Of a stretch of 64,000 nucleotides of DNA, positions 33,021 to 40,601 are shown piece after piece. The position numbers were made by a program, and so were the translations under genes. The stretch lies in the NCBI RefSeq assembly GCF_014695575.1, contig NZ_JACJOO010000071.1, forward strand, positions 62,001-126,000, given 5' to 3'. Every line of letters starts with the position of its first letter. The stretch's first letter is position 1. The DNA comes from Leptolyngbya sp. FACHB-8 (GTDB lineage Bacteria > Cyanobacteriota > Cyanobacteriia > Elainellales > Elainellaceae). Below the pieces are notes generated by a model that saw only the letters and a program-made list of their open reading frames with translations, was not told where the DNA came from and made no database searches.

Positions 33021-34322
33021 ATGCGCGCTTCGACAGTGGCTCTTTGTACCCTGGCTCTGCTGTCCGCAGAGGAGTTATCCTCTACGGCGATCGCCAGTCC
33101 CGCTGAAACACCAAATTCGGCGCCTGTTGACGTCAGCATAACTACTGAGGATGCTGACGATCTGGTCGCAATTTCGGCACTTCCCTCTGTCGCAATAACA
33201 GAGCCTGAATCTTTGGTTGTAGGGGAGTCCTCCAAGAAATTATCATTACTGGCAGCAACGAGCTCTCCGGAAGCACCTTCGGTCGCCTCCACCGTTTCCC
33301 CACAGGATGGTGAACAGGAAGCCTCTGATACTGAGATTGAGCCCCTTCAAACATCACTGGCACAACCTGCCCCCCCCGATCTCCAAACGGTGCCGGAAGC
33401 CGTAGCCTCTCCTGTGAGCGTGAGTTCAACGGCTACGGCGATCGCTCCCCCTGAGACGGTGCCTCAAACGTTGGTAGAGGTAATGGCCCAAAACACGCAA
33501 CAGGATGCCGATACCTTACTAGATGATGGAACTCCTATTACGGTCACGGCTGATAATAAGCAGGAGGTTCCATCCCAGGAGGACATTGAAGACCTGCAAG
33601 ATCGCCTCCGGAATATTAACGAACCGCCCCCCGAATTTGGTGATGTCTATGAAGGCTCTCCGGCGATCACCATTGCGGTGCCTTCGGGTTATGGGGCGGA
33701 TGATGGAATCGGCTTTTTCGGATTTGGCTTCCAAACCAGCGTGCGCGACAATGACGAAGCAGATGCCTCTGCAAATATTGGGATTGGCCTCGGAGATGCC
33801 GATGAGGCAGTTGGCGTTCAACTGTCCTATACCCTGGCCAGTTTTGGGGCCAATCGAGATTTTGGTGCGGGGGGCTTCAACGCGAAGATTCACCGCCGGT
33901 TAGGGGATAACTGGAGTATTGCCGCTGGTTGGGAAGGTTTTTTGATCACGGGGGATGACCCGGTGGATTTTGAGGACAGCCTCTATGGTGCGGTGACCTA
34001 TGTGGCTCGAACCACACCTGACATTAATGATCCGTTCAGTCGGGTTGCTCTAACGGCAGGGGTAGGTAGTGGACGCTTCCGTACCGTTGAGGATATTGAG
34101 GATGACAACGATACCATCGGTGTATTTGGGAGTGCCGCTGTCCGGATAGCGCAGCCGGTGAGTGCAATTGTGGAATGGACGGGGCAAGATTTGGCGCTGG
34201 GGCTGTCCATTACGCCGTTCCGTGACTTTCCTCTGGTGATTACTCCTGCATTGCGGGATGTAGCCGGGGCGGGTGACAATCCTCGTCTGGTGCTGGGTGC
34301 AGGCGTTTCGTTCCGCTTCTAA
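33021..34322 (+). CDS. Predicted outer-membrane beta-barrel protein with low-complexity N-region
   Basis: A signal peptide (MRASTVALCTLALLSAEELS, to about residue 24) is followed by about 190 residues of Ser/Pro/Glu/Ala-rich sequence, then from about residue 215 a C-terminal half with alternating hydrophobic strands and many Gly/Asp turns (IGFFGFGFQTSVRD, GAVTYVARTTPDI) that ends in Phe (GAGVSFRF), the usual outer-membrane signature. ATG 33021 is preferred to a TTG five codons earlier. No family recognised. Followed 21 bases later by a small exported protein. Confidence 0.72.
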   Translation: MRASTVALCTLALLSAEELSSTAIASPAETPNSAPVDVSITTEDADDLVAISALPSVAITEPESLVVGESSKKLSLLAATSSPEAPSVASTVSPQDGEQEASDTEIEPLQTSLAQPAPPDLQTVPEAVASPVSVSSTATAIAPPETVPQTLVEVMAQNTQQDADTLLDDGTPITVTADNKQEVPSQEDIEDLQDRLRNINEPPPEFGDVYEGSPAITIAVPSGYGADDGIGFFGFGFQTSVRDNDEADASANIGIGLGDADEAVGVQLSYTLASFGANRDFGAGGFNAKIHRRLGDNWSIAAGWEGFLITGDDPVDFEDSLYGAVTYVARTTPDINDPFSRVALTAGVGSGRFRTVEDIEDDNDTIGVFGSAAVRIAQPVSAIVEWTGQDLALGLSITPFRDFPLVITPALRDVAGAGDNPRLVLGAGVSFRF

Positions 34323-34343
34323 CTGCATTTCTCGGGAAGAACC

Positions 34344-34763
34344 ATGAAACCAACCCATATCTCTATGTCTCACTCTCATTATCTGCAACCGATGATGGGG
34401 GCGATCGCCATCCTGATCCTGGGGGCAATGGGTGCTCCTGGAGCGATTGCCCAGGTGACAAACCAATCCGATGTCACCGGGGCTAGCCCTGATGTCATCT
34501 ATCCATTTCCGGTCGATTACTCCGGGATACCCACTGGGGCCGATACAATTCAGGCTGCAGGCGGACTGGCTGATGAAATTGGCGATACCTACGAAGCCTG
34601 CCTGGCTCTATACCAGACCGACGAGCCCGAAGCCCATCTGGCAGGATATAACCCTTGTGACCATCTAGAAGAACTGATAGATCAAGCCGATGGGGTTTTG
34701 GATTCTGCTAATCAGCAATGGGAAGAGAACTTTGAACAGGCCCGCGTCCGACGAGTCTGGTAA
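34344..34763 (+). CDS. Small exported protein of unknown function
   Basis: A 139-residue protein with a predicted signal peptide (about residues 15-36, cleavage near AIAQVT). The mature part is acidic and mostly helical with two cysteines (YEACLALY and NPCDHLEEL) that could pair. GGGAAG precedes the ATG. It follows the barrel candidate closely and is probably co-expressed with it. No family recognised. Confidence 0.65.
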   Translation: MKPTHISMSHSHYLQPMMGAIAILILGAMGAPGAIAQVTNQSDVTGASPDVIYPFPVDYSGIPTGADTIQAAGGLADEIGDTYEACLALYQTDEPEAHLAGYNPCDHLEELIDQADGVLDSANQQWEENFEQARVRRVW

Positions 34764-34994
34764 GGCTTGAAGGATTCAGTGGAATGTGCTGGGTAGGCTG
34801 AGCAATCAATCCAATCTGCTTGATTAACTTGCATGGAAAAAGCCTGCCCGGTAGCGGTGCCCCTGCAATCGATATAGGGACGACAACTTGCCCCTAACAT
34901 TCGCGGGCAATGAGGCTGCCTGTTCTCTGCCTACATCCAATGCTTCGGCATTTCAGATTGATGGTTTGTCCCACCGTAATACTGGTATTTGTCT

Positions 34995-35846
34995 ATGCGA
35001 TCGCAACGCCATCCAGCCTCATCCGCTTCTAATGAGCTGATCATTACGGCGGGACGGACTGAGTATCAGTATTGGCAAGATTTGTGGCGTTACCGGGAAC
35101 TGTTCTACTTTCTGGCCTGGCGCGATATTCTGGTGCGTTACAAGCAGACAGCGATCGGCATGGCCTGGGCCTTGATCCGGCCTTTCTTGACAATGATTGT
35201 GTTTACCGTTGTGTTTGGGAAATTGGCGAAGCTGCCGTCCGGAGGAGCCCCTTATCCAATTTTGGTATTTGCTGCGATGTTGCCCTGGCAATTTTTTTCC
35301 AGTGCGTTGTCGGAATGCAGCAATAGCTTAATTGGTAATGCGAACCTTCTTTCAAAAGTTTATTTTCCTCGCTTGATTATCCCGACTAGTGCGGTCATCG
35401 TTAGTTTTGTTGATTTTTTAGTGTCAGGCATGATCCTGCTCGGGTTGATGGCCTGGTACAACTTTGTCCCAAGTTGGCGAATTGTAACGTTACCTTTGTT
35501 TGTGGCGATCGCCTTTGCTGCCGCGATGGGAACTGGTTTGTGGCTTGCTGCATTAAATGTAAAATACCGAGACTTTCGCTACATCGTTCCGTTCATCGTG
35601 CAATTCGGCTTGTATATTTCTCCAGTAGGTTTTAGCAGCAGTATTGTCCCTGCTCAGTGGCGTCTAATTTATTCGCTCAACCCGATGGTAGGCGTGATTG
35701 ATGGGTTTCGTTGGGCTATTCTCGGTGGCGAAGCATCGCTTTACTTACCAGGGTTTTGTCTGTCACTACTGCTGGTTGTCACTTTACTCATTACCGGTAT
35801 TGTTTATTTCCGCCAAGTTGAACGTACGTTTGTTGATGTTATTTGA
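34995..35846 (+). CDS. ABC-2 type polysaccharide/O-antigen exporter permease (Wzm/TagG-like)
   Basis: A 283-residue membrane permease with six helices. The start YWQDLWRYRELFYFLAWRDI followed by LVRYKQTAIGMAWALIRPFL is the hallmark of the Wzm/KpsM/TagG family that moves undecaprenyl-linked polysaccharide across the inner membrane. The ATPase partner (Wzt/TagH-like) is not adjacent on either side, so it is either elsewhere or lost. ATG 34995 is chosen over TTG 34989. A truncated 132-bp-element copy begins 14 bases after the stop codon. Confidence 0.92.
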   Translation: MRSQRHPASSASNELIITAGRTEYQYWQDLWRYRELFYFLAWRDILVRYKQTAIGMAWALIRPFLTMIVFTVVFGKLAKLPSGGAPYPILVFAAMLPWQFFSSALSECSNSLIGNANLLSKVYFPRLIIPTSAVIVSFVDFLVSGMILLGLMAWYNFVPSWRIVTLPLFVAIAFAAAMGTGLWLAALNVKYRDFRYIVPFIVQFGLYISPVGFSSSIVPAQWRLIYSLNPMVGVIDGFRWAILGGEASLYLPGFCLSLLLVVTLLITGIVYFRQVERTFVDVI

Positions 35847-35859
35847 ATTGATATAAAAA

Positions 35860-35907
35860 CAGCAATTCTCATTTTGAAATCAGGCCCGAGAACCGCGCGC
35901 CAAAGGC
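35860..35907 (-). repeat. 132-bp hairpin element, truncated copy 3
   Basis: CAGCAATTCTCATTTTGAAA then ATCAGGCCCGAGAACCGCGC and GCCAAAGGC match one end of the full elements at 42675 and 62128, then stop in mid-stem. The loop AAA is inverted relative to the flanking end when compared with the full copies (which read TTT in this orientation). Confidence 0.82.
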
Positions 35908-35954
35908 AATATAGTGTTCTGCTCGCTAGAATCTCAGGAAAGCTGTTCTAGAAC

Positions 35955-36389
35955 ATGATTATGCTTCCTCAGAAATCCTCTCAACGGGTTCTCCTGGCGA
36001 TTCTGGCCCTGAATATTGCTTCAACATGGTTTCACTACACCGATAATGCCTTGTTTCTGGAGCAGTACCCAGGCCCAGATTGGATTACACCATCGGGGAT
36101 TTTTGCCACGGTTGCAGCGATGACTCCTGCAGGCTTGTTGGGCTATTGGCTCTATACCAGAAGTAACTTTGGAGTGGCTTACCTAATTCTCAGCGTGTAC
36201 TCCATCACCAGCCTTTCAAGTCCCGTGCATTACCTGTACCCAATGGTCGTGCCTATGTCCGTCAAGATGCATGGTTCCATTTTGCTTGATGCCGTTGCTG
36301 GCTTGACTCTTGTTGCATTTCTGCTGTGGTCTGGATTAATTGCTCAGGAATGGCGGATTGGTGGACAGTTGCAGCGGGAAAACAGGTAA
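35955..36389 (+). CDS. Conserved membrane protein, four helices, unknown function
   Basis: A 144-residue protein with hydrophobic helices near residues 12-27, 45-65, 72-92 and 105-130. Distinct features are ASTWFHYTDNALFLEQYPGPDWI and MSVKMHGSILLDAVAG. It begins after the truncated repeat and precedes a spacer with a terminator-like hairpin. No functional family recognised; the layout suggests a small integral membrane protein. Confidence 0.7.
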   Translation: MIMLPQKSSQRVLLAILALNIASTWFHYTDNALFLEQYPGPDWITPSGIFATVAAMTPAGLLGYWLYTRSNFGVAYLILSVYSITSLSSPVHYLYPMVVPMSVKMHGSILLDAVAGLTLVAFLLWSGLIAQEWRIGGQLQRENR

Positions 36390-36520
36390 GGGCGATCGCT
36401 CACGTTTAACCAGGCTTTTTCAACCCAAAAACATATTGGGCAGAAACGGTCCATAGAAGCTTGACCGAAACCTTTACAAAGCTGGAGCTTCTACTCCAAG
36501 TTGAATAGAAAGCCGTTATA

Positions 36521-36578
36521 CGCATTTAGAAATGTGATCACAAACTTACATGCGTCTGTGATCACATTCTTAAATGCG
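36521..36578. repeat. Inverted repeat with 20-bp arms containing GTGATCAC
   Basis: Arms CGCATTTAGAAATGTGATCA and TGATCACATTCTTAAATGCG. Each arm holds GTGATCAC, itself palindromic, so both a long cruciform and two small ones are possible. Confidence 0.75.
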
Positions 36579-36667
36579 CTTCACGTTAATCTCGTCTAGC
36601 ACTGAACTAAATTTGATCTAAATTTCGGGTGTAAAGCCGTCTATTTTGGGATATTTTACACCCATTA

Positions 36668-36705
36668 AAAGAGCCAGATGAATGGCTGAAACCCTCATCT
36701 GGCTT
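36668..36705 (-). terminator. Terminator downstream of the tRNA
   Basis: Stem around AGCCAGATGA / TCATCTGGCT; on the minus strand it continues into CTTTTAAT, 12 bases beyond the tRNA 3' end. Confidence 0.6.
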
Positions 36706-36717
36706 TACTTTTCTTGA

Positions 36718-36790
36718 TGGCTCAGGCGGGATTTGAACCTGCGACCTTGGGCTTATGAGTCCCCTGCTCTAACCACTGAGCTACTGAGCC
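36718..36790 (-). tRNA. tRNA with CAU anticodon (Met, or Ile2 after lysidine modification)
   Basis: Minus-strand sequence opens GGCTCAGTAGCTCAGTGGTT and closes with GCCTGAGCC plus discriminator A; 73 nucleotides. Acceptor, D and T stems pair perfectly, T loop is TTCAAAT. The anticodon loop is CTCATAA. The D arm AGCTCAGTGGTTAGAGCA and loop resemble bacterial tRNA-Ile2 as well as elongator Met, so charging identity is left open. In the anticodon stem only the three central G-C pairs form; positions 27-43 (G, A) and 31-39 (A, G) do not pair. Confidence 0.9.
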
Positions 36791-36913
36791 GTTTTTTCGG
36801 AGCAGTCAAGCGACTCTTTATTGAGGCGCCCTTGCCACCGCTTTATTAAATTACCATACGGAGTGCGTCGTTGTGTACGCTTTTTCAAAAAAAATCTGCG
36901 ATTTTGTTATGGA

Positions 36914-36947
36914 TTGATTTTTCGTGCCGAGAGGCACGAAAAATCAA
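36914..36947. repeat. Hairpin of the TTTTTCGTG group
   Basis: Arms TTGATTTTTCGTGCC / GGCACGAAAAATCAA, loop GAGA, 20 bases from the stop of the minus-strand barrel gene. The right-hand stem is nearly the same as at 58069-58131. Confidence 0.85.
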
Positions 36948-36966
36948 CTGTAGTACGGGCTGGGAA

Positions 36967-38523
36967 CTAGAAGCGATCGCCAAAGGTAAAAATCACATCG
37001 ACATCGCCGCTATCGGCAATGCCGAGTTCAAAGCGGTTGTAGAAATTACCCACAGTGGTATGGAGGCCCACACCAAAGCCGAAGCCATCGCCAGGTTTAT
37101 CACGGGCCTCCGCGGGCTGGCCGATGACTTGATCAGCCGTGCCAAAGTCAGTGGCATAGTCGGCAAATAGAAGACCACGCATCCGAACGGAATCTTCACG
37201 GAAGCGGAATTGGGCTACAGGGAAGCGATACTCGGCTGTGGCCTGGAAGAAGCTGGCCGCGGTGCTAATTTCCCCGCCGGAGTAGCCCCGGACCGAGGTA
37301 CGACCGCCCAGATTAAAGCCTTCATAAGAGGGGACATCCCCTAAGCCTATTCCCCCTTGCACATTCAGGATGAGAACCTGTGGACCTTCATCAAACCCAA
37401 AGAAATTCACGGGAATGTACTGGGTGTAATACCCCATCACTTGGGTGTAAGCGTTGTCTTCCTCGCCAAGGTTGAAGCCCTGGTTGATCCCAAAGCGTGC
37501 AAGGCTACCGCTGGTCGTTAGGTCAGAGTTGTTGCGGGTATCGTAGGTTGCTGCAAAGTTGAGGGTAAGCAGGTCATCGATCCCATCGGAGTCAACGGTC
37601 AGAGCATTGCCTTCGTCGTCTTCTGCAAAGATATTGTCCGAGAAGAAATCATCTCGCACAGAGACGCGCTGGTAGGAAACGCCAATGGCGGTTTCAAGGT
37701 TGTCAGCAAAGGGACGGTAATATTCCACTCCACCGCCTAAGCGATGGATCCAGGCAGTATCTCCGTTGGGCAAATCAATCTCGTTGTCGCCGTTGACGTA
37801 GGTGCCCAGGTGGGAACGTTGCCCAAAGATATTTGCGCCAAACCCAGAGCGAGGTTGCTCGGTAGCGCTGATAAACCCCAGGTCAAAAGCGAGGATACTG
37901 GTCCCGGCTTCTACCACAAGACCTGCGTGAGTGTTGGCACCAAGGGGTGTGACAAAACTCCCTACGAGGGCCAACCCTGTTGTCTTGATGGAGGTCGATA
38001 CGACACGACGCCTTTCTGGCCCTCGGAGGGCGCTCGTTGGGGCGAGCCAATTGAACAGCGAGAAGGTCGGTGAATCAATATCCTCACGCGCTTCACGAAA
38101 AACGCCAGGAAGCCCAGGTTGACCAAAGGTGTCGGAGGTCTGAGCAACGCGAGTTGGTTGGGAGTCCTCGGTACTGCCACTTTGGGCCAGTTCATCTGAC
38201 GACGGTGTTACCGGTGCCAAATCACCTGCCGCATCAGAAGGTTGTGTTTCTAGATAAGCCTCCAGATGAGGTAATTCTGCTTCAGAGGTGGTGGAACTGA
38301 TGAACGTGGCAGAGGGGAGTAAGTTCTCGTCGGTGGGAGATGTTGCTTTCGGGAACGTGGGTTTATTCAGGGACAGAGTTAGCGGTAATGGGATGGGGTC
38401 TGCTGGTTGTGGGGGAGGGTCAGCCTGGGCACCGGCAGGCACGATCATCCCTGCAAGACCCACCATACTTAAGGATGTCAGCCAAAAAAAGCTAGAGCGG
38501 GATGCACAAAATTTCTGATTCAT
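36967..38523 (-). CDS. Omp85/BamA-superfamily outer-membrane barrel without POTRA domains
   Basis: A 518-residue exported protein: signal peptide to about residue 34 (MIVPAGAQA), a Pro/Ser/Thr-rich linker to about 165, then a barrel domain of the surface-antigen type. The hallmark VRGY lies in GGRTSVRGYSGGEIS near residue 405, and the protein ends in Phe (VIFTFGDRF). BamA/TamA/FhaC proteins have N-terminal POTRA domains; none is visible here, so an unusual or minor role is likely. Neighbours give no functional clue. Confidence 0.85.
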   Translation of the reverse strand: MNQKFCASRSSFFWLTSLSMVGLAGMIVPAGAQADPPPQPADPIPLPLTLSLNKPTFPKATSPTDENLLPSATFISSTTSEAELPHLEAYLETQPSDAAGDLAPVTPSSDELAQSGSTEDSQPTRVAQTSDTFGQPGLPGVFREAREDIDSPTFSLFNWLAPTSALRGPERRRVVSTSIKTTGLALVGSFVTPLGANTHAGLVVEAGTSILAFDLGFISATEQPRSGFGANIFGQRSHLGTYVNGDNEIDLPNGDTAWIHRLGGGVEYYRPFADNLETAIGVSYQRVSVRDDFFSDNIFAEDDEGNALTVDSDGIDDLLTLNFAATYDTRNNSDLTTSGSLARFGINQGFNLGEEDNAYTQVMGYYTQYIPVNFFGFDEGPQVLILNVQGGIGLGDVPSYEGFNLGGRTSVRGYSGGEISTAASFFQATAEYRFPVAQFRFREDSVRMRGLLFADYATDFGTADQVIGQPAEARDKPGDGFGFGVGLHTTVGNFYNRFELGIADSGDVDVIFTFGDRF

Positions 38524-38677
38524 GAACGTCTAATTAGCTCTCACGCACTTGAAATTGAGGGTTCCCTGATCTGCTGACGCGGAAACCCAGGTGAATAAAA
38601 TCTCTCCAAATCTATGCGAAGAATTGGCCTATGTCACTGAATATGCAGAAGTTATTCATCTAAGGCGCTGTTAATGG

Positions 38678-38718
38678 CAGCAGATAGTGTGTGGCCAGGC
38701 ACTACACACTATCTGCTG
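38678..38718. repeat. 41-bp hairpin
   Basis: Arms CAGCAGATAGTGTGTGG / CTACACACTATCTGCTG, one G-to-T mismatch. Confidence 0.8.
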
Positions 38719-38776
38719 TCTAAATATCGCTTCAAATTTGGACTAAGGGCGTTTTTGAGGAGGGCGCACAGCGCTA

Positions 38777-38865
38777 TATAGTGCTGTGCGCATTGATTAA
38801 GTACGGTGGTATGGGGCACTCCGTGCCCCATACCACCGTACTTAATGCACTTACACATTGCTCAT
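38777..38865 (+). repeat. TATAGC-ended hairpin element, copy 2 (89 bp)
   Basis: TATAGTGCTGTGCGCATTGA, TTAAGTACGGTGGTATGGGG stem, loop ACTCCGT, complement, then GCACTTACACATTGCT. Differs from copy 1 by paired changes in the stem and lacks 5 bases on the right side. Confidence 0.87.
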
Positions 38866-38871
38866 TAGTTC

Positions 38872-38946
38872 GGACAGTTTTTCTGAAACCCTTGATTTTG
38901 CGTGCGCTTCGCGCACGCAAAATCAAGGGTTTCAGAAAAACTGTCC
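38872..38946. repeat. 75-bp hairpin with perfect 36-bp arms
   Basis: Arms open GGACAGTTTTTCTGAAACCC and close with the exact complement; core GCGTGCGC-TTC-GCGCACGC. The longest perfect stem in the window. Confidence 0.92.
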
Positions 38947-39070
38947 AGAGTATTGATTGCTATAAGTACAGTATTTGAAACACATCACACCCAAAAAACT
39001 GAGTACATGCTGCGCAAGGTGCCGCACCACTGCATATTACGCTTCAACCGGGTTTGATATGACTACTGCA

Positions 39071-39694
39071 TTAACGATCAACGACCAGGGCTCCAGCCTG
39101 ACAGTCTCGTAACCAGAGACGAATGGCCTGGGCTACGACACCATTGCTACTGTCTCGAGGGGGCTCGGGGGGAAGATAGCTGCTGGGATAATTTTCAATG
39201 CTGGTTTGCATGAGGGCCAACTGCCAGCCTTGCTGGGTAGGCACCATAAACAGCCAGTGATGGGCCTGGATGCGCCGAAAGCCGCTGATACCGTACTGCC
39301 GCTCAAGAGTGGTAAAGAAGACTTGCTGCACATCACCGTCAAGGGAATCAGCCGAGTCAGGGCCTTCTCCTTCTAAGGGCAACGGATCAAAGTCGGGGGC
39401 ACTGGTTAAGAGAATGTAGCCAGAAATATCATCCTGGCGCTCCGATAGCCGCGATCGCTGGATCACCCGATTAGCATAGCTGGGTAGGGCATCCAACAGA
39501 GCGGGCATGAGGGTTGCTAAGTCATTGGAGCACTGGGATGAGCCGGCGATCGCAACCCCAGCCATCCCGTTTAGTAGCCCCACAGCCATTCCCATCCTCA
39601 ACCCATGGATGAAGAGGTCAAATTTTGTCTTTGGCATCCAGAACCATGGGAAAAGGGGCATGGGTATGGGTAGGAATTTAAGCTTCCAATTCAT
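39071..39694 (-). CDS. Exported protein of unknown function, overlapping pyrF
   Basis: A 207-residue protein; a hydrophobic stretch near residues 30-50 ([16 protein letters not shown]) suggests a signal peptide preceded by an unusually long N-terminus, so an internal start such as 39637 (MPKTKFDLF) is possible. The mature part includes [35 protein letters not shown] and [26 protein letters not shown], a layout seen in cyanobacterial proteins of unknown role. The first ATG overlaps the end of pyrF by 17 bases, implying co-transcription. Confidence 0.68.
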   Translation of the reverse strand: MNWKLKFLPIPMPLFPWFWMPKTKFDLFIHGLRMGMAVGLLNGMAGVAIAGSSQCSNDLATLMPALLDALPSYANRVIQRSRLSERQDDISGYILLTSAPDFDPLPLEGEGPDSADSLDGDVQQVFFTTLERQYGISGFRRIQAHHWLFMVPTQQGWQLALMQTSIENYPSSYLPPEPPRDSSNGVVAQAIRLWLRDCQAGALVVDR

Positions 39695-40403
39695 TACAGA
39701 TGCGGGCGAAGGCAGCGGCGGGGTCAGGGGCTGCTGTTATGGGACGACCGATGACCAGATAGCTGGCTCCAGCCTGGAAAGCGGCAGAGGGCGTGAGCGA
39801 TCGCCGCTGATCTCCCGCTTCAGCCCATGCAGGTCGTACTCCCGGACATACCCGTAGAAAATCTCCGCCGCATACATCGCGGATCTGGCTGGCCTCTTTG
39901 GGTGAGCAGACGATGCCGCTGAGACCACTGGTTTGCGCTAACAGAGCCATTTGTAGGGCGTAGTCGGGTAATTCGAGGGGCACCTTTAACTCGAAGGCAA
40001 GAGCCTGAGAATCGATACTGGTAAGAACCGTGACGGCAATCACGGCCGGAGGGTTGCATCCGGCTTCGGCGGCTCCTTCAGCAGCGGCCGCTACCGCAGC
40101 AGTGAGGGCGGCTTTTCCGGCAGTGGCATGGACGGTGAGTAAATTTACACCATAGCGTCCAGCGGCACGACAGGCTCCGGCCATGGTGTTGGGAATGTCG
40201 TGGAATTTGAGGTCAAGGAAAATGCGCTTGCCCCGGTTCTGAAGTTCCGTGAGAAGGGTGGGGCCAGTGCTGACGAAGAGTTCCAGGCCTACTTTCCAGA
40301 AACTGACATCAGGAAGGCGATCGAGCAGGGCGATCGCCTCTGCTTCGCTGGGGACATCGAGGGGAACGATGATGCGATCGCGTAAGGCAAGGGTATGGGT
40401 CAT
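39678..40403 (-). CDS. pyrF: Orotidine 5'-phosphate decarboxylase
   Basis: Catalyses the last step of UMP synthesis. The 241-residue TIM barrel shows the family active site [16 protein letters not shown] (Asp-x-Lys-x-x-Asp, about residues 62-77) and the phosphate loop region [16 protein letters not shown]-terminal [19 protein letters not shown] is typical. Complete and of normal length. The downstream hypothetical gene overlaps it slightly. Confidence 0.96.
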   Translation of the reverse strand: MTHTLALRDRIIVPLDVPSEAEAIALLDRLPDVSFWKVGLELFVSTGPTLLTELQNRGKRIFLDLKFHDIPNTMAGACRAAGRYGVNLLTVHATAGKAALTAAVAAAAEGAAEAGCNPPAVIAVTVLTSIDSQALAFELKVPLELPDYALQMALLAQTSGLSGIVCSPKEASQIRDVCGGDFLRVCPGVRPAWAEAGDQRRSLTPSAAFQAGASYLVIGRPITAAPDPAAAFARICNELEA

Positions 40404-40601
40404 CTTTGAGAAAACGGTGGATACGAGTCAGGGAGTTGTTAAGCCTTCCATTTGGTCAGACTCTATTATGCGGGTATTGGGGGCGATCGCCAGTTTATCA
40501 ATACTCTGAATATGTTTTGAGAGGCTAGATTCAAGATCCAGTCTCTCTAACGATCATATTGACGTTATGTACGGTGCATTCAATCACCCTACATAAGGTT
40601 G

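Larger units (their letters stand above)
36390..36717. other. Spacer between membrane protein and tRNA
   Basis: About 330 bases: a 58-bp inverted repeat at 36521-36578 (arms CGCATTTA.AATGTGATCACA) and the tRNA terminator at 36668-36705. No gene supported. Confidence 0.5.
38524..39070. other. Spacer packed with hairpin elements
   Basis: About 550 bases with no gene: hairpin 38678-38718, a left-end relative of the 30621 element at 38744-38773, the TATAGC element copy 38777-38865, and the perfect 75-bp hairpin 38872-38946. Confidence 0.6.
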
